A stretch of 64,000 nucleotides of DNA, taken from positions 715,001 through 779,000 of the forward strand of contig CAJNDS010000813.1 of the NCBI GenBank assembly GCA_905221605.1, written 5' to 3'. A program made the translations under genes and the position numbers. Position 1 is the stretch's first letter, and each line of letters opens with the position of its first letter. Shown piece by piece: positions 11,215 through 22,672 of this stretch. The notes under the pieces are model-generated. The model worked only from the letters and a program-made list of their open reading frames with translations, had not been told where the DNA came from and made no database searches. Source of the stretch: Symbiodinium natans. Taxonomy: Eukaryota > Sar > Dinophyceae > Suessiales > Symbiodiniaceae.

Positions 11215-14179
11215 TTACAACATATCTGGCTCATGCACCCGAAGAACTGCATGAACTGCATCTAGCAGGCCCGCTTGCTTCAGCGCTTGCTGGATCTCAT
11301 CCTCGAAAGCATCCTGGCAAGCTCTGGTTTACATAGCAGGTTTAGGGTTGGGGTTTCAAGGAGCTTCTACCAATAAAAGGGGGCGGGTTCTCCGGCACAT
11401 GTGCGCTTGCAATATTTCAGAGCAAGCACCTTCGAACTCTTGGCACCCTGGTTCGCCTTGCCCATGGCTGATCGAATTTGCCTGCTAACGGCGGATAACG
11501 GCGGGTAACGTCCAGAATTGCCCGAGAGCCCCCCCCTAACGGCTGATAACGGCTGGTAACGCCGACCCACCCTGAGCCCACTAACGGCGGCTAACGCCGG
11601 ATAACGCCCGGAATTGCCCGAGAGGCTACCCCTAACGCCAAATAACGGTCGTTAACGCCGGCTTTTTCCGACTAACGGCGGCTAACGCTGGCTAACGCCC
11701 AGAATTCCCCGAGAGGCTACCCCGAACGGCGGATAACGGCGGATAACGCCTGTAGTTTGCTGCAGCCCCATGCCCCTGTCAAACCTAGGATCCGGATCCT
11801 GGAGCCTGATCAAGATGCGCAGCCGCACAGGGTTTGGGGNNNNNNNNNNNNNNNNNNNNNNNNNNNNNNNNNNNNNNNNNNNNNNNNNNNNNNNNNNNNN
11901 NNNNNNNNNNNNNNNNNNNNNNNNNNNNNNNNNNNNNNNAGAGAGAGAGAGAGAGATTAAAAAAAAAAAAAAAAAAGAGACAGAGAGAGGAGTAGGAGAG
12001 TAAACTCTTTCGATCCTCGACACTGATGGGCACAGTGGTAAGGGCAGGCACATTGTTCACTGTGTCCTTACAAATTAGTTGGGAGGTCCCATGCTTCGGC
12101 ACAGAAAAACCCCAACAGTCGGACCAAACCCCCCCAAAAGACCACAAAACAGGTATCAAAGGCAGGCCTTCAGGTGCACAGGCATACTTGGCTCGGCGGC
12201 CCCCTCTTCCACCACACCATCGCTGTCGCAGTCGACCACCTCCACCCTCACATTCAGCATATCCTGCCCGATTTTTTTCAACTTAAGACTTCAAGATGTG
12301 CACTGACCAGCACGGTACCACGAGTGATGAGTCCTGCGCATCATCCAGGCCACCCATGGCCATTGCATCCAGTACTGGCGGGCCCTGAAACAGTGGCGTA
12401 GCCACAGACAGACAGACAGACAGACACACACACACACACACACCCACGCGCGCACACACACACACACACACGCACGCCTAAACCCTATAAACCCTACACC
12501 CCAAACCCTGAACCCTAATATGCCCTAATCCCTAAACCCTAAACCCTAAACCACACAGGCGCACACACACACACACACAAGCGCGCACCCACACTCACAC
12601 ACACACCCACACACACGCACAGACACCCACAGAGACACACACACACACATAAACACACACACACCCACACACACACACACAGACACAAAGAGACTCCGAA
12701 GCCCTAAACCCTAAACTAAACCCTAAGCCCTAAACCCTAAACTCTAAACCAGTCTAAACCCTAAACCACACAGGCCCGCGCACACACACACAGAGGCACA
12801 CACACACACACACACACCCACACACGCACGCACGCATGCACCCACGCACGCACACACACACCCACACATGTGCACACACACACACAACATTGGGGGATTT
12901 TTGCAGCTGCCTCTAGATCTTCACATCGAGCAGCTTCAAGCTCTGCCTTGTGCAAGCAATGAGGTATACTATGTGTACATATATATATATATCAATTGCA
13001 TTGTTCCAGGAGCATAACTTTTGATGTTTCCATTCATTCATGGCCACCTGGTTCGGCGGCGGGAGCCTGGAAAAGAGAACCCGCTTCTTCTTGTTTGCAA
13101 ACACCAACGTGCCCACGAGCTCATTCTTGCTGGCAAGTCTGTACACCGATGGCACCACGCGCTCTCTTCCATCTGCACACTGGCACGGCAGCGATAAAAC
13201 CGCTCCAGGAAAGGGCCGCTCGGCCAGCATCATCTCCTCCAACTTCTTCCACATTGACGAGCTGGGTCGAATCGAGGTGACAGCCGGCTGACCCACAAAC
13301 GAATAGTACCATGTCGCTGTCATTGCTGCGAAGATCAATCTTATCTAGAAGAATCAGAAAGAAATTTGTGAACCAGAAGCCTGACAACATACTGTATAGG
13401 CTGATCATCAGTGCGCTGAACATATGCATGTACACCCACTGACGCGCTGTCACTGCAGATCTGATCCACACACAAGGTGCAGATAGAGTATGTAGGCTTT
13501 AAGGGTTGTTTTGTGGAACTTTAAACTACAGTTTAGGTTTAGGGTTTAGGGTTTAGGGTTGAGGGTTTAGGGTTGAGGGTTTAGGGTTTAGGACACACAC
13601 GGACACACATGAAGAAGCGCATGAGCTATAAACTACTGCAAGCTTGCAGGAGCAAAACCACAAAATTCGGTACCTCTGGTGGTACCACCTCGTCTCCGTC
13701 GGGTAAATCTAGATCTAGAACATCGAGTTCGTCCTCTGAAATTTCCTCGCAGGGCACAAGCCCAGATGAATGCAGGGGTTCAGTTGCAAGCCTGCTATAC
13801 ATGGATTGTTGAGTAGTCCTCGATTTCTGGCATCGCAACATCGATATCATCGTTATCATTCGGTTCCTGATACGTTTGAGAAATGTCACACAAGGTCTGC
13901 ACATACTTCCGGCCCACCTGCTGCACTGCATCGTCGCAGCTGGCAACATCGAATTCGATGTCCTGCATCCACAGACTAGACTCGCGCACAAGTCTGCCTT
14001 CGAACCCCACAGGCTGGGCCCCTGTACTACCAATAGCCACAAAGAAATTACACGATTACACGCAGAGGTGCAATGACTTGGCCTCACCATCCGATGGGAT
14101 GAGAATCGTGTCCGAAGAAACCTTGGACAGCACACGCAAACAAGTACAATAAAACAACAAAAACACGCGCACACACACA

Positions 14180-14214
<35 letters not shown>

Positions 14215-14702
14215 ACGCACGCACACACACACACACACACACCCATGGACACACACAAACACAGATACAGACACAGACACAGACACACACACACACACAC
14301 ACACGCACACACACACACACACCATGACAATCATGCATCTTAGGCACCGAGCTCGTCTCGTGTGAGTTGGCCGAAAGCGATCTTCTTGTGGCCGGCGGGA
14401 CTTCCATGTTGTTGACTCTATAGTAGAGGTGCTTCAACAGTGTGATCTTCGGGTTCCTCAGGTGAGACCTCTAAGCATGGCCTGCACAGCCTCAAAAACA
14501 AAATCATAAATTACCTAAATCCTACTATAAAACCTAAACCCTTCTACAACCCTACACTCGATCATAAATGCTAATCCCTACACCCAGGACTGGGTCTGCA
14601 GCCCAGCCTGGCCCCTGACGTTCTGTAGCAGACATGGCAGAAGTAGGCTGCCATCCATCGCAGCCTCGTTCCATGTATCTCCGCCCAGTCCTGTGCACAC
14701 AT
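11215..14702 (-). CDS. Gene D: acidic/helical protein, multi-exon, crosses assembly gap
   Basis: ATG at 14702, 72 nt after the stop of gene C. Exons that keep frame: 14620-14702, 14348-14456, 14088-14121, 13801-14021, 13674-13745, 13048-13287, about 12884-12946, about 12316-12384, 12168-12263, about 12007-12066. A 55-nt intron is inferred between 13801 and 13745. After the N gap, a Lys-rich piece begins near 11467 and a last exon 11215-11313 ends with TAA, 13 nt before the ATG of gene B; whether these belong to gene D or to a separate small gene is open. Features: a CHVC pair in exon 1, an acidic block (13674-13745), and a long exon (13048-13287) with the line [20 protein letters not shown] and basic KKKR. 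CA/GT repeats fill several introns. Not recognised with confidence; it may belong to the same family complex as genes A-C. Confidence 0.55.
11490..11757. repeat. Degenerate TAACGGCGG repeat
   Basis: TAACG recurs at roughly 10-base spacing (TAACGGCGGA, TAACGGCGGG and variants) in blocks of about 45-90 nt that share the spacer GAATTGCCCGAGAG. At least five blocks precede the assembly gap, so the true array may be longer. Part may be copied into the first codons of the small ORF at 11467. Confidence 0.8.
11840..11939. other. Assembly gap (100 N)
   Basis: Exactly 100 N, the usual placeholder for a gap of unknown size. It is flanked by the TAACG repeat on the left and a GA/A tract on the right. 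Translations through it are meaningless. Confidence 0.99.
12400..12890. repeat. CA/GT microsatellites with CCCTAAA words (intron of gene D)
   Basis: Alternating CA tracts with CACG and CAGA variants and three short CCCTAAA arrays, between exons of gene D. Minus-strand donors read GTGTGT, so splice-site position inside the repeat is ambiguous. Confidence 0.85.
14160..14325. repeat. CA/GT microsatellite (intron of gene D)
   Basis: CA tract with CACGCA and CAGACA variants between exons 14348-14456 and 14088-14121. Confidence 0.9.
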
Positions 14703-14774
14703 GGGCACACCGACTGCAAAGAAAAACTTAAGCTTTAGGCCGTAGAGTAGCAAAGCACCGACTGCAAGCACACA
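14703..14774 (-). promoter_or_regulatory. 72-nt spacer between genes C and D with a strong 3' splice acceptor
   Basis: On the minus strand a pyrimidine run TTTTTCTTTGCAG (AG at 14715-14714) stands 11 nt before the ATG of gene D. Dinoflagellate mRNAs receive a trans-spliced leader at an AG acceptor in front of the coding region, and this is the kind of site expected. Use as a trans-splice acceptor is an inference. Confidence 0.4.
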
Positions 14775-15776
14775 TCAACCCACACCATCCTTCGTGCGGC
14801 CTTTGCCGCCTTTGGCCTGCAGCCGGTCCCGTGGCCAAAAATTGTATACACAGCTGATATACAGCACCGCTGCCTGAAGCTGCATTCCCCAGCTTAAATC
14901 TTAAGGCAACGAACATGACAGAGCTGTGCATGCACAGCCATTAGAAGCTGAGACAATGACACGGTGCTGTTTGCACGAGACAAGCTGATCTTGCACAGGG
15001 AGCATCACACCGCGCAACATGTGCACGATATAACTTTTGAGCATCGCATAGTTGGAATCCAACTGCAGATCTTCCGAGGAAATTCTCGTCCCAAGGATAG
15101 CGACGAAAGGCCGATCCTGAATAGCACAGCTCACACATGACAAGGCTAACATGACATTAGAGGGCAAGCTGCTCATGCATTGTAATATTACCGGCTGCTG
15201 ACCAGCCACATTGTCCTTCTTGATTTCGTCCAGGCGCTGCTCTACTGGGGCACGAAGGGCATTCACAATCTTCATTCCATCATCCTTGGCAGAATGCTTG
15301 ACTCCCACTGCATCACATATATGCACATTCAAAATCTTATGGTCGACCAAGCTGCACTGATAAAGAAGCGCAAAGGCTTCAGCACCTTCTTACCAGACAC
15401 CATTTGGCCCGTCGACGGGCACTTCTGCTGCGCATCGATCTGCTTGAACGTGTCAGCAGCCACAGCGTCGGCCATTGCAGCAGCGGATCTAGAGACTTTG
15501 GACGACACTCGCTTCAAAGTGGAACCCTGGACGACCTTGCAGATCGAAACACTTTACTGTTACATGGGACCTTTGACTTTAAATACCACTGTCGAAAGCA
15601 GACTTGACACAGGCTGTCTCGAGACACATGTTGCATTGCACACATGGTGCACGTGCTACATAAAGCCTGATTGGACATGACACGAAAGTGACGAACCCAA
15701 TTTGCAGCAACTTCGAGTCCGAGATGGGGTGGGCGGACCTCTGCAGCGCTTCAACCCCTGCTGCAGAACCAGCCAT
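14775..15776 (-). CDS. Gene C: 212-aa protein of unknown function, 5 exons
   Basis: ATG 15776, TGA 14777-14775. Exons 15693-15776 (84), 15358-15535 (178), 15192-15307 (116), 14955-15116 (162) and 14775-14873 (99) sum to 639 nt = 213 codons; all junction phases agree. Four donors read GT (GTCACT, GTGCAG, GTAATA, GTCTCA). Three acceptors are AG+G and one is AG+T. The first half is Lys/Ser-rich with an Ala-rich helix (SAAAMADAVAADTFKQI), the middle is charged and helical, the fourth exon is mixed (FVAILGTRISSEDLQL), and the C-terminus is basic (KGGKGRTKDG). No signal peptide or membrane segment is visible. I do not recognise the family. It is the first gene of the closely spaced C-D-B-A series. 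Confidence 0.65.
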
Positions 15777-15884
15777 CGGCCAGGCATGGTCACCGAAAGC
15801 GCACGCACTTCCAATTGACCCTGCTGGTATATAACCGGGTTCACATCGAGCAAGTACAACATTCTAACCTATAAATTCTACACA

Positions 15885-16076
15885 CTAGCACCACATGTGA
15901 ATACACGTACAGCTCTGCCACTCGGACGTGTCACATATATGTGCCTTTACGGCAAACATGCTCCTGCACTGCTTGAGTATACACCCTAGCACCACGTGTG
16001 AATACAATGTGCAGCTCTGCCACTCGCATGTGTCACACATGTGCGCAAACGTGCTCCTGCGCTGCTTGACGGACAG
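15885..16076. repeat. Tandem duplication of about 100 bp
   Basis: The stretch beginning CTAGCACCACATGTGAATAC at 15885 is repeated from 15986, with CAGCTCTGCCACTCG and GTGTCACA words shared by both copies. It lies upstream of gene C. A possible minus-strand exon (about 16080-16173, after CTTGCAG) follows but is unassigned. Confidence 0.75.
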
Positions 16077-16259
16077 GTCCGAATACGCACAGCTCTCCCC
16101 TAGGCCTGTGATCAATCTCGAGCTCACTTCGGTTCGTTCCATGACACGAAAACATGACCTGGTTCTTGTCGACCTGCAAGCTGTATGCACATCTATGGGT
16201 TGTATTGTATCCTGGCACCCCAACGAAGAAATTAAAGCTACATAGCTACATATGAATTG

Positions 16260-17228
16260 CAACCTTTTGCAGCCCACACACTTGTAAAGCCACCATAATT
16301 ACACCCTTCACCCTTTAAACGAAGGGTAACAATGTTAGTAGGGTATAATTGTACAGCAGGTTGGGTGGTTTGCTTTGCTAGACCCAAGAGTAGCCTAGGA
16401 ATCAAAAGGGTGCCCTTTTTGGTTTGATTGGGCATAGAAGGGAACCTAGATCCTGAAAACAAAAAAGGGCCTACTCTGGGTCGTAGTTTCTTCACCAACC
16501 CCAACACTCACAAGCGTGCAAGCACGAAACCCCCAAACCCGAAGCCCTGTCACTCAGCGACCCAAGCCTGAATGCCACAGACCATAAACCCCAAGCAACA
16601 CTTAAGCCCCTTACAAGCCCTGAACCCCCGTAACCCACCCTCAACCCCACAAAAACCCCAAACCCTAAACCCTAAAAACCTGCAGAGAAGGACGCAAACA
16701 GGCAGCCAATAGAGCGCCCAACACCCTTTAATTCAGGAACTGGGTTTAGCACTCAGGGTTTAGGGTTCAAGGCCAGTTTCGGGTTCATAGGTTTTGAAGG
16801 AAAGCTTGATAAGCCTTCAGGCTTGGTGCACTTAAGAGCTTGCGAATTTCTAGGATCCAGGGCATAGGGTTTACAGGCAAACATTTTCTTCTGGGTTATT
16901 AGGGTTTGTAGCCTTCGCAGGCTTCAGGGTGCCTTGAAGCATAATCAGGATCGCTCAGTCTTCCTGTCTCTGAGTAATCAAGTAGAGGAACCTCAGAATG
17001 TAGGAGATAAATGGTAACCATTTTTGCCTAATTGCCAAATCAGACCCGATGTACATAGAACCCTTCTTGTGGACAAGAAGAAATCCTGAAGCCTTAAATT
17101 GAACACCCTAAAACCCCAACACCCCAAAATAGTAAAATCCCTTATAATGCCGGTAAATTGGACCCAACATTCTCCCCAACCCAAGACAATGATTCTTAAA
17201 ACTTATATGTGATTGTGTATATTAGATT
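16260..17228. other. Non-coding stretch
   Basis: No coding region can be supported. It holds CCCTAAA/TTTAGGG-like words, short direct repeats of CAAACCC type and unstructured sequence. The ORF-like reading on the minus strand at 16993-17184 is made of telomere-like words. Confidence 0.6.
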
Positions 17229-17612
17229 AGATCAAATTCACAGGCACGCACGAAGGCACACACATACACATGTACACGTGTGCGCGCACACATCCTCACA
17301 GCAAAGAAACCACACACACACAAACACCAGCACAGACATGCCGTATTTTATGGTCGGCCCTGCCCCCCCCCCCCCCCGAAAGAGAAAACAAAAATCAAAT
17401 AACAAAACACATACACACACACACACACATGCACACAGACGCACAGACACAGACACAGACACAGACACAGACACACAACACATACACACATACACACAGC
17501 ACACGCACAGACACAGACACCCAGACCACAGACAAAGACCACAACACACAGACACACAGACACAGACACACAGACACACAGACACACAGACACACAGACA
17601 CACAGACACACA

Positions 17613-17677
<65 letters not shown>

Positions 17678-17680
17678 CAC

Positions 17681-17732
<52 letters not shown>

Positions 17733-17733
17733 C

Positions 17734-17810
<77 letters not shown>

Positions 17811-17969
17811 GCGCACACACACACACACACACCCACACACGCACACACGCACACACGTGCACACGCGCACACGCGCACACACGCGCACACACGCGCACAC
17901 ACGCGCACACACGCACACACACGCACACACACGCACACACACGCACACACACGCGCACACACGCGCACA

Positions 17970-18048
<79 letters not shown>

Positions 18049-18235
18049 ACACCCACACCCACACGCACACGCGCACGCACACGCACACGCACGCGCACGC
18101 GCACGCGCACGCGCACGCCCACGCCCACGCCCACGCCCACGCACACGCACACGCACACGCACACGCACACGCACACGCACACGCACCCACACACACACAT
18201 GACACACACACACACACACACACACACAAGCTCGC
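17229..18235. repeat. 1-kb CA/GT microsatellite
   Basis: Almost pure (CA)n with interspersed CAGACA, CACGCG and CACCCA variants. It directly follows the coding part of the zinc-finger exon on the minus strand, so it may be the start of its intron (donor GTGTGT) or lie 3' of the gene. Long translations of it on either strand are artefacts. Confidence 0.95.
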
Positions 18236-18239
18236 GCTC

Positions 18240-18860
18240 CCGCTCGGCACAATGTGTGCTCTCTGTGCATTTAGGGCCAAGCATTGCCCATTTACACACA
18301 CGGACCCTTTGGGTGCTCCCATCCTCGGCACGCCGCCTGTAAACAGACGCAGCCATGCGTTGGCGCTGGCTCCACGTCCTCCCACCAGCGTTCCAAAACT
18401 GGTGAGCGAGGCACTTCTTGCTCCAGTAGACGTGCTGGTCCAGAGCGGACGTGTGGGCCGCGATGTCGGCACGGCAGTGCGGGCACACCCTCCTGTCCGG
18501 GTCGGAAGTCCCTGTGCCCTCTGGGCGCCCTCGCTCTTCCCGCTCACGGCCCCTTGTCGCACGAACCTCTGCAGGCTCACGGTCTGTCAGCCTTCTCTCA
18601 CGACTGCGACCGCGATCTCGGTCGCGGTCGTCACGGCCCTCGCGGTGCCGGTCACGGTGCCCGGCCTCTGCGCGCCGGCGGTGGCGGGCCGCGGCTGGCA
18701 CTGCCAGTGGACGGCTTGCCGTGGGAGGCGGCCCTGTTGGCACCGCCGGCCTTGCGCTGCCTGGCACGGCCCCGGATTTTGCCGAGGCTGCTGGCACCGC
18801 GGTGGGCGACTCACTGCTTTCCTCCTCGGAGTCGGAGCTGGAAACCGGACGAGTGCCCAT
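18240..18860 (-). CDS. RS/RD-rich protein with CPHC...H...C zinc-finger module (partial)
   Basis: Starts at ATG 18860 after a TGCAG acceptor. The reading frame has a Ser/Glu-rich start (SSSDSEEESSES), a Pro/Ala stretch, an Arg/Asp/Glu-rich block of SR-protein type (RDRDRGRSRER) at about residues 85-125 and then a CPHC pair, QHVYW and KKC spaced like a C2HC finger. From memory, the arrangement CPHC...LxQHxYW...C is frequent in dinoflagellate proteins, many of them linked to repeats. The open frame runs into the CA/GT microsatellite, where splicing or a stop is expected; the 3' end is unknown. Nucleic-acid binding is the likely role. Confidence 0.55.
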
Positions 18861-18964
18861 GGCTGCAGTGGGTCCTGGCGCGCAAGGCATACACATATAG
18901 GTGAATATGCATATCTATATATATATATATACATATTAAATATCAACTTACATATTCTGTCCTT

Positions 18965-19202
18965 TAGCCTGCGCGGCTGCTGGGCCGGTCTGGCCTTGGC
19001 CTGCGTGGCCGAAGCCTGTGTGGCTGGCCTGCGTGGCCCAACATAGCCCGCGCGGCTGGACTGCAACATAGCCCGTGCGGCTGGCCTGCGTGGCCCAACA
19101 CAGCCTGTGCGGCTGGCCTGCGTGGCCCAACATATACAGCCGGCCTGCGTGGCCTGACATAGCCCGCGCGGCTGGCCTGCGTGGCCTCAGCCTGCGTGGC
19201 TG
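18965..19202. repeat. GC-rich minisatellite
   Basis: Unit of about 28-32 nt built on GCCTGCGTGGCC and CGGCTGG with a variable link CAACATAGCC, about seven copies. It is followed by a GA tract (19213-19253). Confidence 0.85.
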
Positions 19203-19210
19203 TGAGACAC

Positions 19211-19253
<43 letters not shown>

Positions 19254-19257
<4 letters not shown>

Positions 19258-19640
19258 ATATGTCTACTTTCTTGCTCTTGGGTCTGTATAGGGTTAGGGT
19301 TATATATATATATATATACATATATATAGGGTTTCGGATGTTAGGGTTGAGGGTTTATATAAGGATTTTGTTTGTGTATGTATGGATATATATATATATA
19401 TATATATATCTTATGTATGTTAAGTTCATTTTTATTATATATTTAGTACGGCATAACTGTATATATGTGTATATATATACATATATATGTAGACGTATAT
19501 GCTTGAGGGTTGCTTTAAGAGATCCCTAAACCCTCAACCCTAACCCTAAACCCTATACCCTAAACCCTATAGACCCTAAACCGTAAATTATAAAGCCTAT
19601 ATATAAGCCCTATATAAACCCACCCTATATCTTCCCAGCG
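19254..19640. other. AT-rich simple sequence and CCCTAAA words
   Basis: TA/ATAT tracts (around 19300-19500) and a short CCCTAAA array (19525-19580). No gene seen. Confidence 0.7.
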
Positions 19641-19641
19641 T

Positions 19642-20092
19642 TCAGGCCTCAAGTGTCACCAGCAGTTCTCCAGAGGGGGCCGAGGTTGCTGCGAGCAGAA
19701 ACGGCTCCGGCGGGCTACATATATCGGGCAACGTGCGCAGACAATGCAAAGAGACAGAAGCATGCAGAACAGAGGCTGCACAAATCTCACATTTTCTAGC
19801 AGCGGTATTTTTACCCCAGAGACTCCCAAAGCGAGTCTCTGCGCAGACCATGCGCCTGCATGTTTATGCAGGTCTCAACCCCACAGACATATGGAGGTTT
19901 CCGAAAGGGGTGCCTTTTCCGGGTCTCTGTCGCAGGAGATCCTATAAAGTGTTTGGGGTGCCACATTTTCGTAAACCCCCACATTGCCACACGGCGTGCT
20001 CTCACTTGCCCACACTATACCCTCGCTTACGCCAGCAACTGTCGGAACATCCCGGTCGATGCCGGCACCTCGTGCAGCCGTCACAGTACTGA
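19642..20092 (-). CDS. Possible coding exons, unrecognised
   Basis: Two minus-strand frames are open and look protein-like: about 20084 to 19875 (GIDRDVPTVAGV...) and about 19800 to the stop at 19642 (LRTLPDICSPPEPF...). A splice between them is possible but was not resolved. The plus strand is also partly open. Function unknown. Confidence 0.25.
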
Positions 20093-20164
20093 AACAGCAG
20101 AGTCTTCGTCAGTCCCTGACGGACCCTGGATCGCTGCTCCTCTTTCGAGTTTATGCCCCATGTC

Positions 20165-21372
20165 TTAGACTTGGCCTTCGCGGTCTGCAGGGAAAGGAGC
20201 TGCCGCTGGCCTGGCCTTCAGGCTCTTGCTTTTCTTCATGGTCTTGGTCTTGCCATTGTCTCTCACCCTCTCTTTCAAACCAGCCTTCGCCCGCAAAGCA
20301 GACTCCAACTTGTCAACATGCTGCGCCCCAGTCACCTCGCTGGCTGCGCCCTGCTCTGGCTCGGCCGCAGGAAGCTGCCGGGAGGCATCGTCTACAGTCT
20401 GCCTGGAGGTGTCCGCTGCTGACTCCCCATCACGCAGAGCCGGCAAGGCTGGGCACGCAGCGGAAGCTGGCCCCTGCAGGGCAGCCTGCGACTGGGAGAA
20501 AGCCAGGCCAGTAAGCTGCGCAGGTCCAGCTTGCTGCGTGTTCTGCGGGGATGTCGCTGACGGCCCCGGGCCGAAGACCTGCAGGTTACGCAGGAGCCCC
20601 CCCGTTTCCGTCTTCTTGCTTTGGCGGCCCAAGCTGAGCCCTTGGCCACTCAGCATGCGCAACAAGTTGGCCACACCAGATGTCTGCAATGTTTGGGCCT
20701 CCGCGGCTACAGTCGTGTGTGTGTTCCTCAAAGGAACGCGGGCAGCGGTCGCAAATAACAGAGCCTCTGCAAAGGGCCGCTCCGCTGCCGGCGCTGCCTC
20801 GCCGTCGGCAGCCGCGGCGGCAACGATGGCGCCAGGCAGTTGCTGCCAAGTGTCAGGCAAGGCTCCGGAATGCGCTTGCCGCACCGCTTCTTCACCACCT
20901 GCCACATCTGCTTCACGGTCTGCAAAATGCAATGCATGTGGTATGCATCCGTCTCGCCTTCAAGCAAGGAGGCAATGGCGGTAAGCCAGCCAAATGTCTG
21001 TTCGCTTGGCAGTCGGAGACCCAAGTTGAAGGCGTACTCGCTCAAAGCTTCTGAGCGTTGCCTGGCGGAGGACATGCTCGCAAGGGCACGCCACAGGCCG
21101 GACGTCAGGAAGCGGTCGATGTGGCTGAAGTCCTGCTGGGGCCTGCGCCGTGATGGTGCATCAGCCAGCGCAGCCAGGATGCTGTCCCGCTCTGCAGCAG
21201 AAAACCCCATGGAGACCCTGGACATCTCCGCATTCAGACCGCCCTTCTCTTCTGCGGTCAAGGGCAACGAAGGCAAAAGGGTAAGAAGAGACTGCAAGTG
21301 CTGCTGGCGCAAAGCCGGTGTCTGCATACCCTGAAGCATGCCTGCCATTGCTTGCACAGCTTCTCGAGCCAT
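20165..21372 (-). pseudogene. Frameshifted member of an abundant dinoflagellate family
   Basis: ATG at 21372 opens a frame with an N-terminal helical domain (LLTLLPSLPLTAEEKGGLN), the core QDFSHIDRFL...LWRAL...LGLRLPSEQTFGWLTA, and QMWQVVKKR. Near 20890 the frame stops making sense, while the frame shifted by one base continues smoothly (LPDTWQQLPGAIVAA...) to a Lys-rich C-terminus and a stop at 20165. No splice pair fits inside this continuous stretch. Either a one-base indel has broken the gene or the assembly carries an error. From memory the core matches a highly repeated Symbiodiniaceae family of unknown function. Confidence 0.55.
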
Positions 21373-21530
21373 GGCGCCGTGGTCCAGGCAAAGTGGAGGC
21401 TCACTGTGTAAAGAAACTGAGCCAGATGCTTCTCAAGGAAACGCGGCGTTCTGCAGGTATATATATTATTGTATGTATACAGGGTCAACCAACACACAAA
21501 GAACACTTGCACTTTTAGCCGACGCATTCT

Positions 21531-22031
21531 TTACGGTGGCTCGCTCTCTGGCTCTGGCTCTGGTACACACAGCAAAGGTGATCGGTACCCATGCTCAGAG
21601 CTGCTGTCGCTGGAGGAGCTGCCGTCGTTGCTGCTGCTGTACAAGTAGTCAGCAGGGAGGAGCCGCGACTCCAGATGTACGGAATCATCTGCCAGCAAGC
21701 CCAACAGTCTGCCCACAGCAGAATTGGTATTCTGAACAGAAGCCCATTCGCGAAGGCCTAGGCAGCTGATGATTCGCCCCAGCAGAGTCGGCCGCATGAA
21801 GGTGTCTTCCTCAGCCGGGCGACTGCGTGGCGTGAAAATCCAATGCCTCGCAAAGGAGATGAGCTGCAAGCGCCGTCGCTCCACCCTTTCGTGGTGCGAT
21901 CTCCGTATTGCGTTCATTACCCCAAGTGACACTTCAGCTTGAACACAGACAGCAGCAAATGGCACCAAGACGTGCGACTGAAGCTTCTCTTTGAGAACAC
22001 TTCCTTTACTGACTTCAGACGACAACGCCAA
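21531..22031 (-). CDS. Unrecognised ORF with acidic Ser/Pro-Glu tail
   Basis: Open frame of about 166 codons ending at 21531. It has a helical, Arg-rich first half (ERRRLQLISFARHW) and a Ser/Asp-rich tail finishing with Pro-Glu repeats. There is no ATG near the start, so it is probably a last exon. A second frame from an ATG near 22060 encodes a short Cys-containing peptide (MCAECGYSEDGWRCR) with a GTAAAG donor and could be the upstream exon. No function can be given. Confidence 0.35.
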   Translation of the reverse strand: MALSSEVSKGSVLKEKLQSHVLVPFAAVCVQAEVSLGVMNAIRRSHHERVERRRLQLISFARHWIFTPRSRPAEEDTFMRPTLLGRIISCLGLREWASVQNTNSAVGRLLGLLADDSVHLESRLLPADYLYSSSNDGSSSSDSSSEHGYRSPLLCVPEPEPESEPP

Positions 22032-22134
22032 CCGTCCTCGCTATACCCACACTCAGCGCACATGGACGGTCATGATTGCAGCGCTATATCACGGCTTCCA
22101 GGCCAACACTGCCTTCTGCAGAAGCAAAAATAAC

Positions 22135-22660
22135 GCGAACCCGTAACTAGACCCTAACTTGACTCTAACTAAACCCTAACTAACTTGTAACTTTCCGGGC
22201 ACACTTACATAACTCACCCAAAACCCCAGTAACTAAGGGTATAAGTAGTAGAGAAGTTAGGGGTGAACTTTGGGTGAAGTTATCGGGGTTATAGCATGGG
22301 TTGCCCGACTTATAACCAGGGTTATAACCTGCCTAACTGAATCGTCTTATCCAGTAGGGTTTAGGGTTTCCGGTTTAGGGTTTAGGGTTTAGGGTTAGGG
22401 CGTAAGAAGCCCCAGAGCCGCTTGGTGCATCGTGGTCAGAGGCATGTCATCACTGCAGCCAGTGCAGCTCGGGCGGACGGCGTGTCCCCACGCGCCCTTG
22501 CCTCAGTGCGCGTTCAGCGCGGACTCTGCGCAAGTGAGTGGGTTCGGATGTGCGCGAATTCCAGGCCCCTAAACCCTAAGCCCTGAGCCCTAAACCTTCT
22601 AAACCCTAAACCCTAAACCCTAAACCCTGAACCCTGAACCCTAAACCCTAAACCCTAAAC
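22135..22660. other. Divergent strand-switch region
   Basis: Minus-strand genes lie to the left and plus-strand genes to the right. The stretch holds TAAC-rich sequence, two telomere-like arrays (22350-22398 and 22570-22660) and one possible plus-strand exon (about 22485-22529, flanked by CTGCAG and GTGAGT). No promoter motif is recognisable. Confidence 0.5.
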
Positions 22661-22672
22661 CCGCGTTCGCAG

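Noticed and set aside
11840-11939. Possible chromosome end or telomere because of the surrounding telomere-like repeats
   Set aside because: Arrays are short, interspersed, in both orientations and surrounded by genes; nothing marks a terminus.
11682-12159. Open frames crossing the N block
   Set aside because: They depend on undefined bases.
17209-18896. Very long open frames of His-Thr or Cys-Val repeats on both strands
   Set aside because: They are translations of the CA/GT microsatellite. Only the part from 18860 to about 18240 on the minus strand has normal protein composition.
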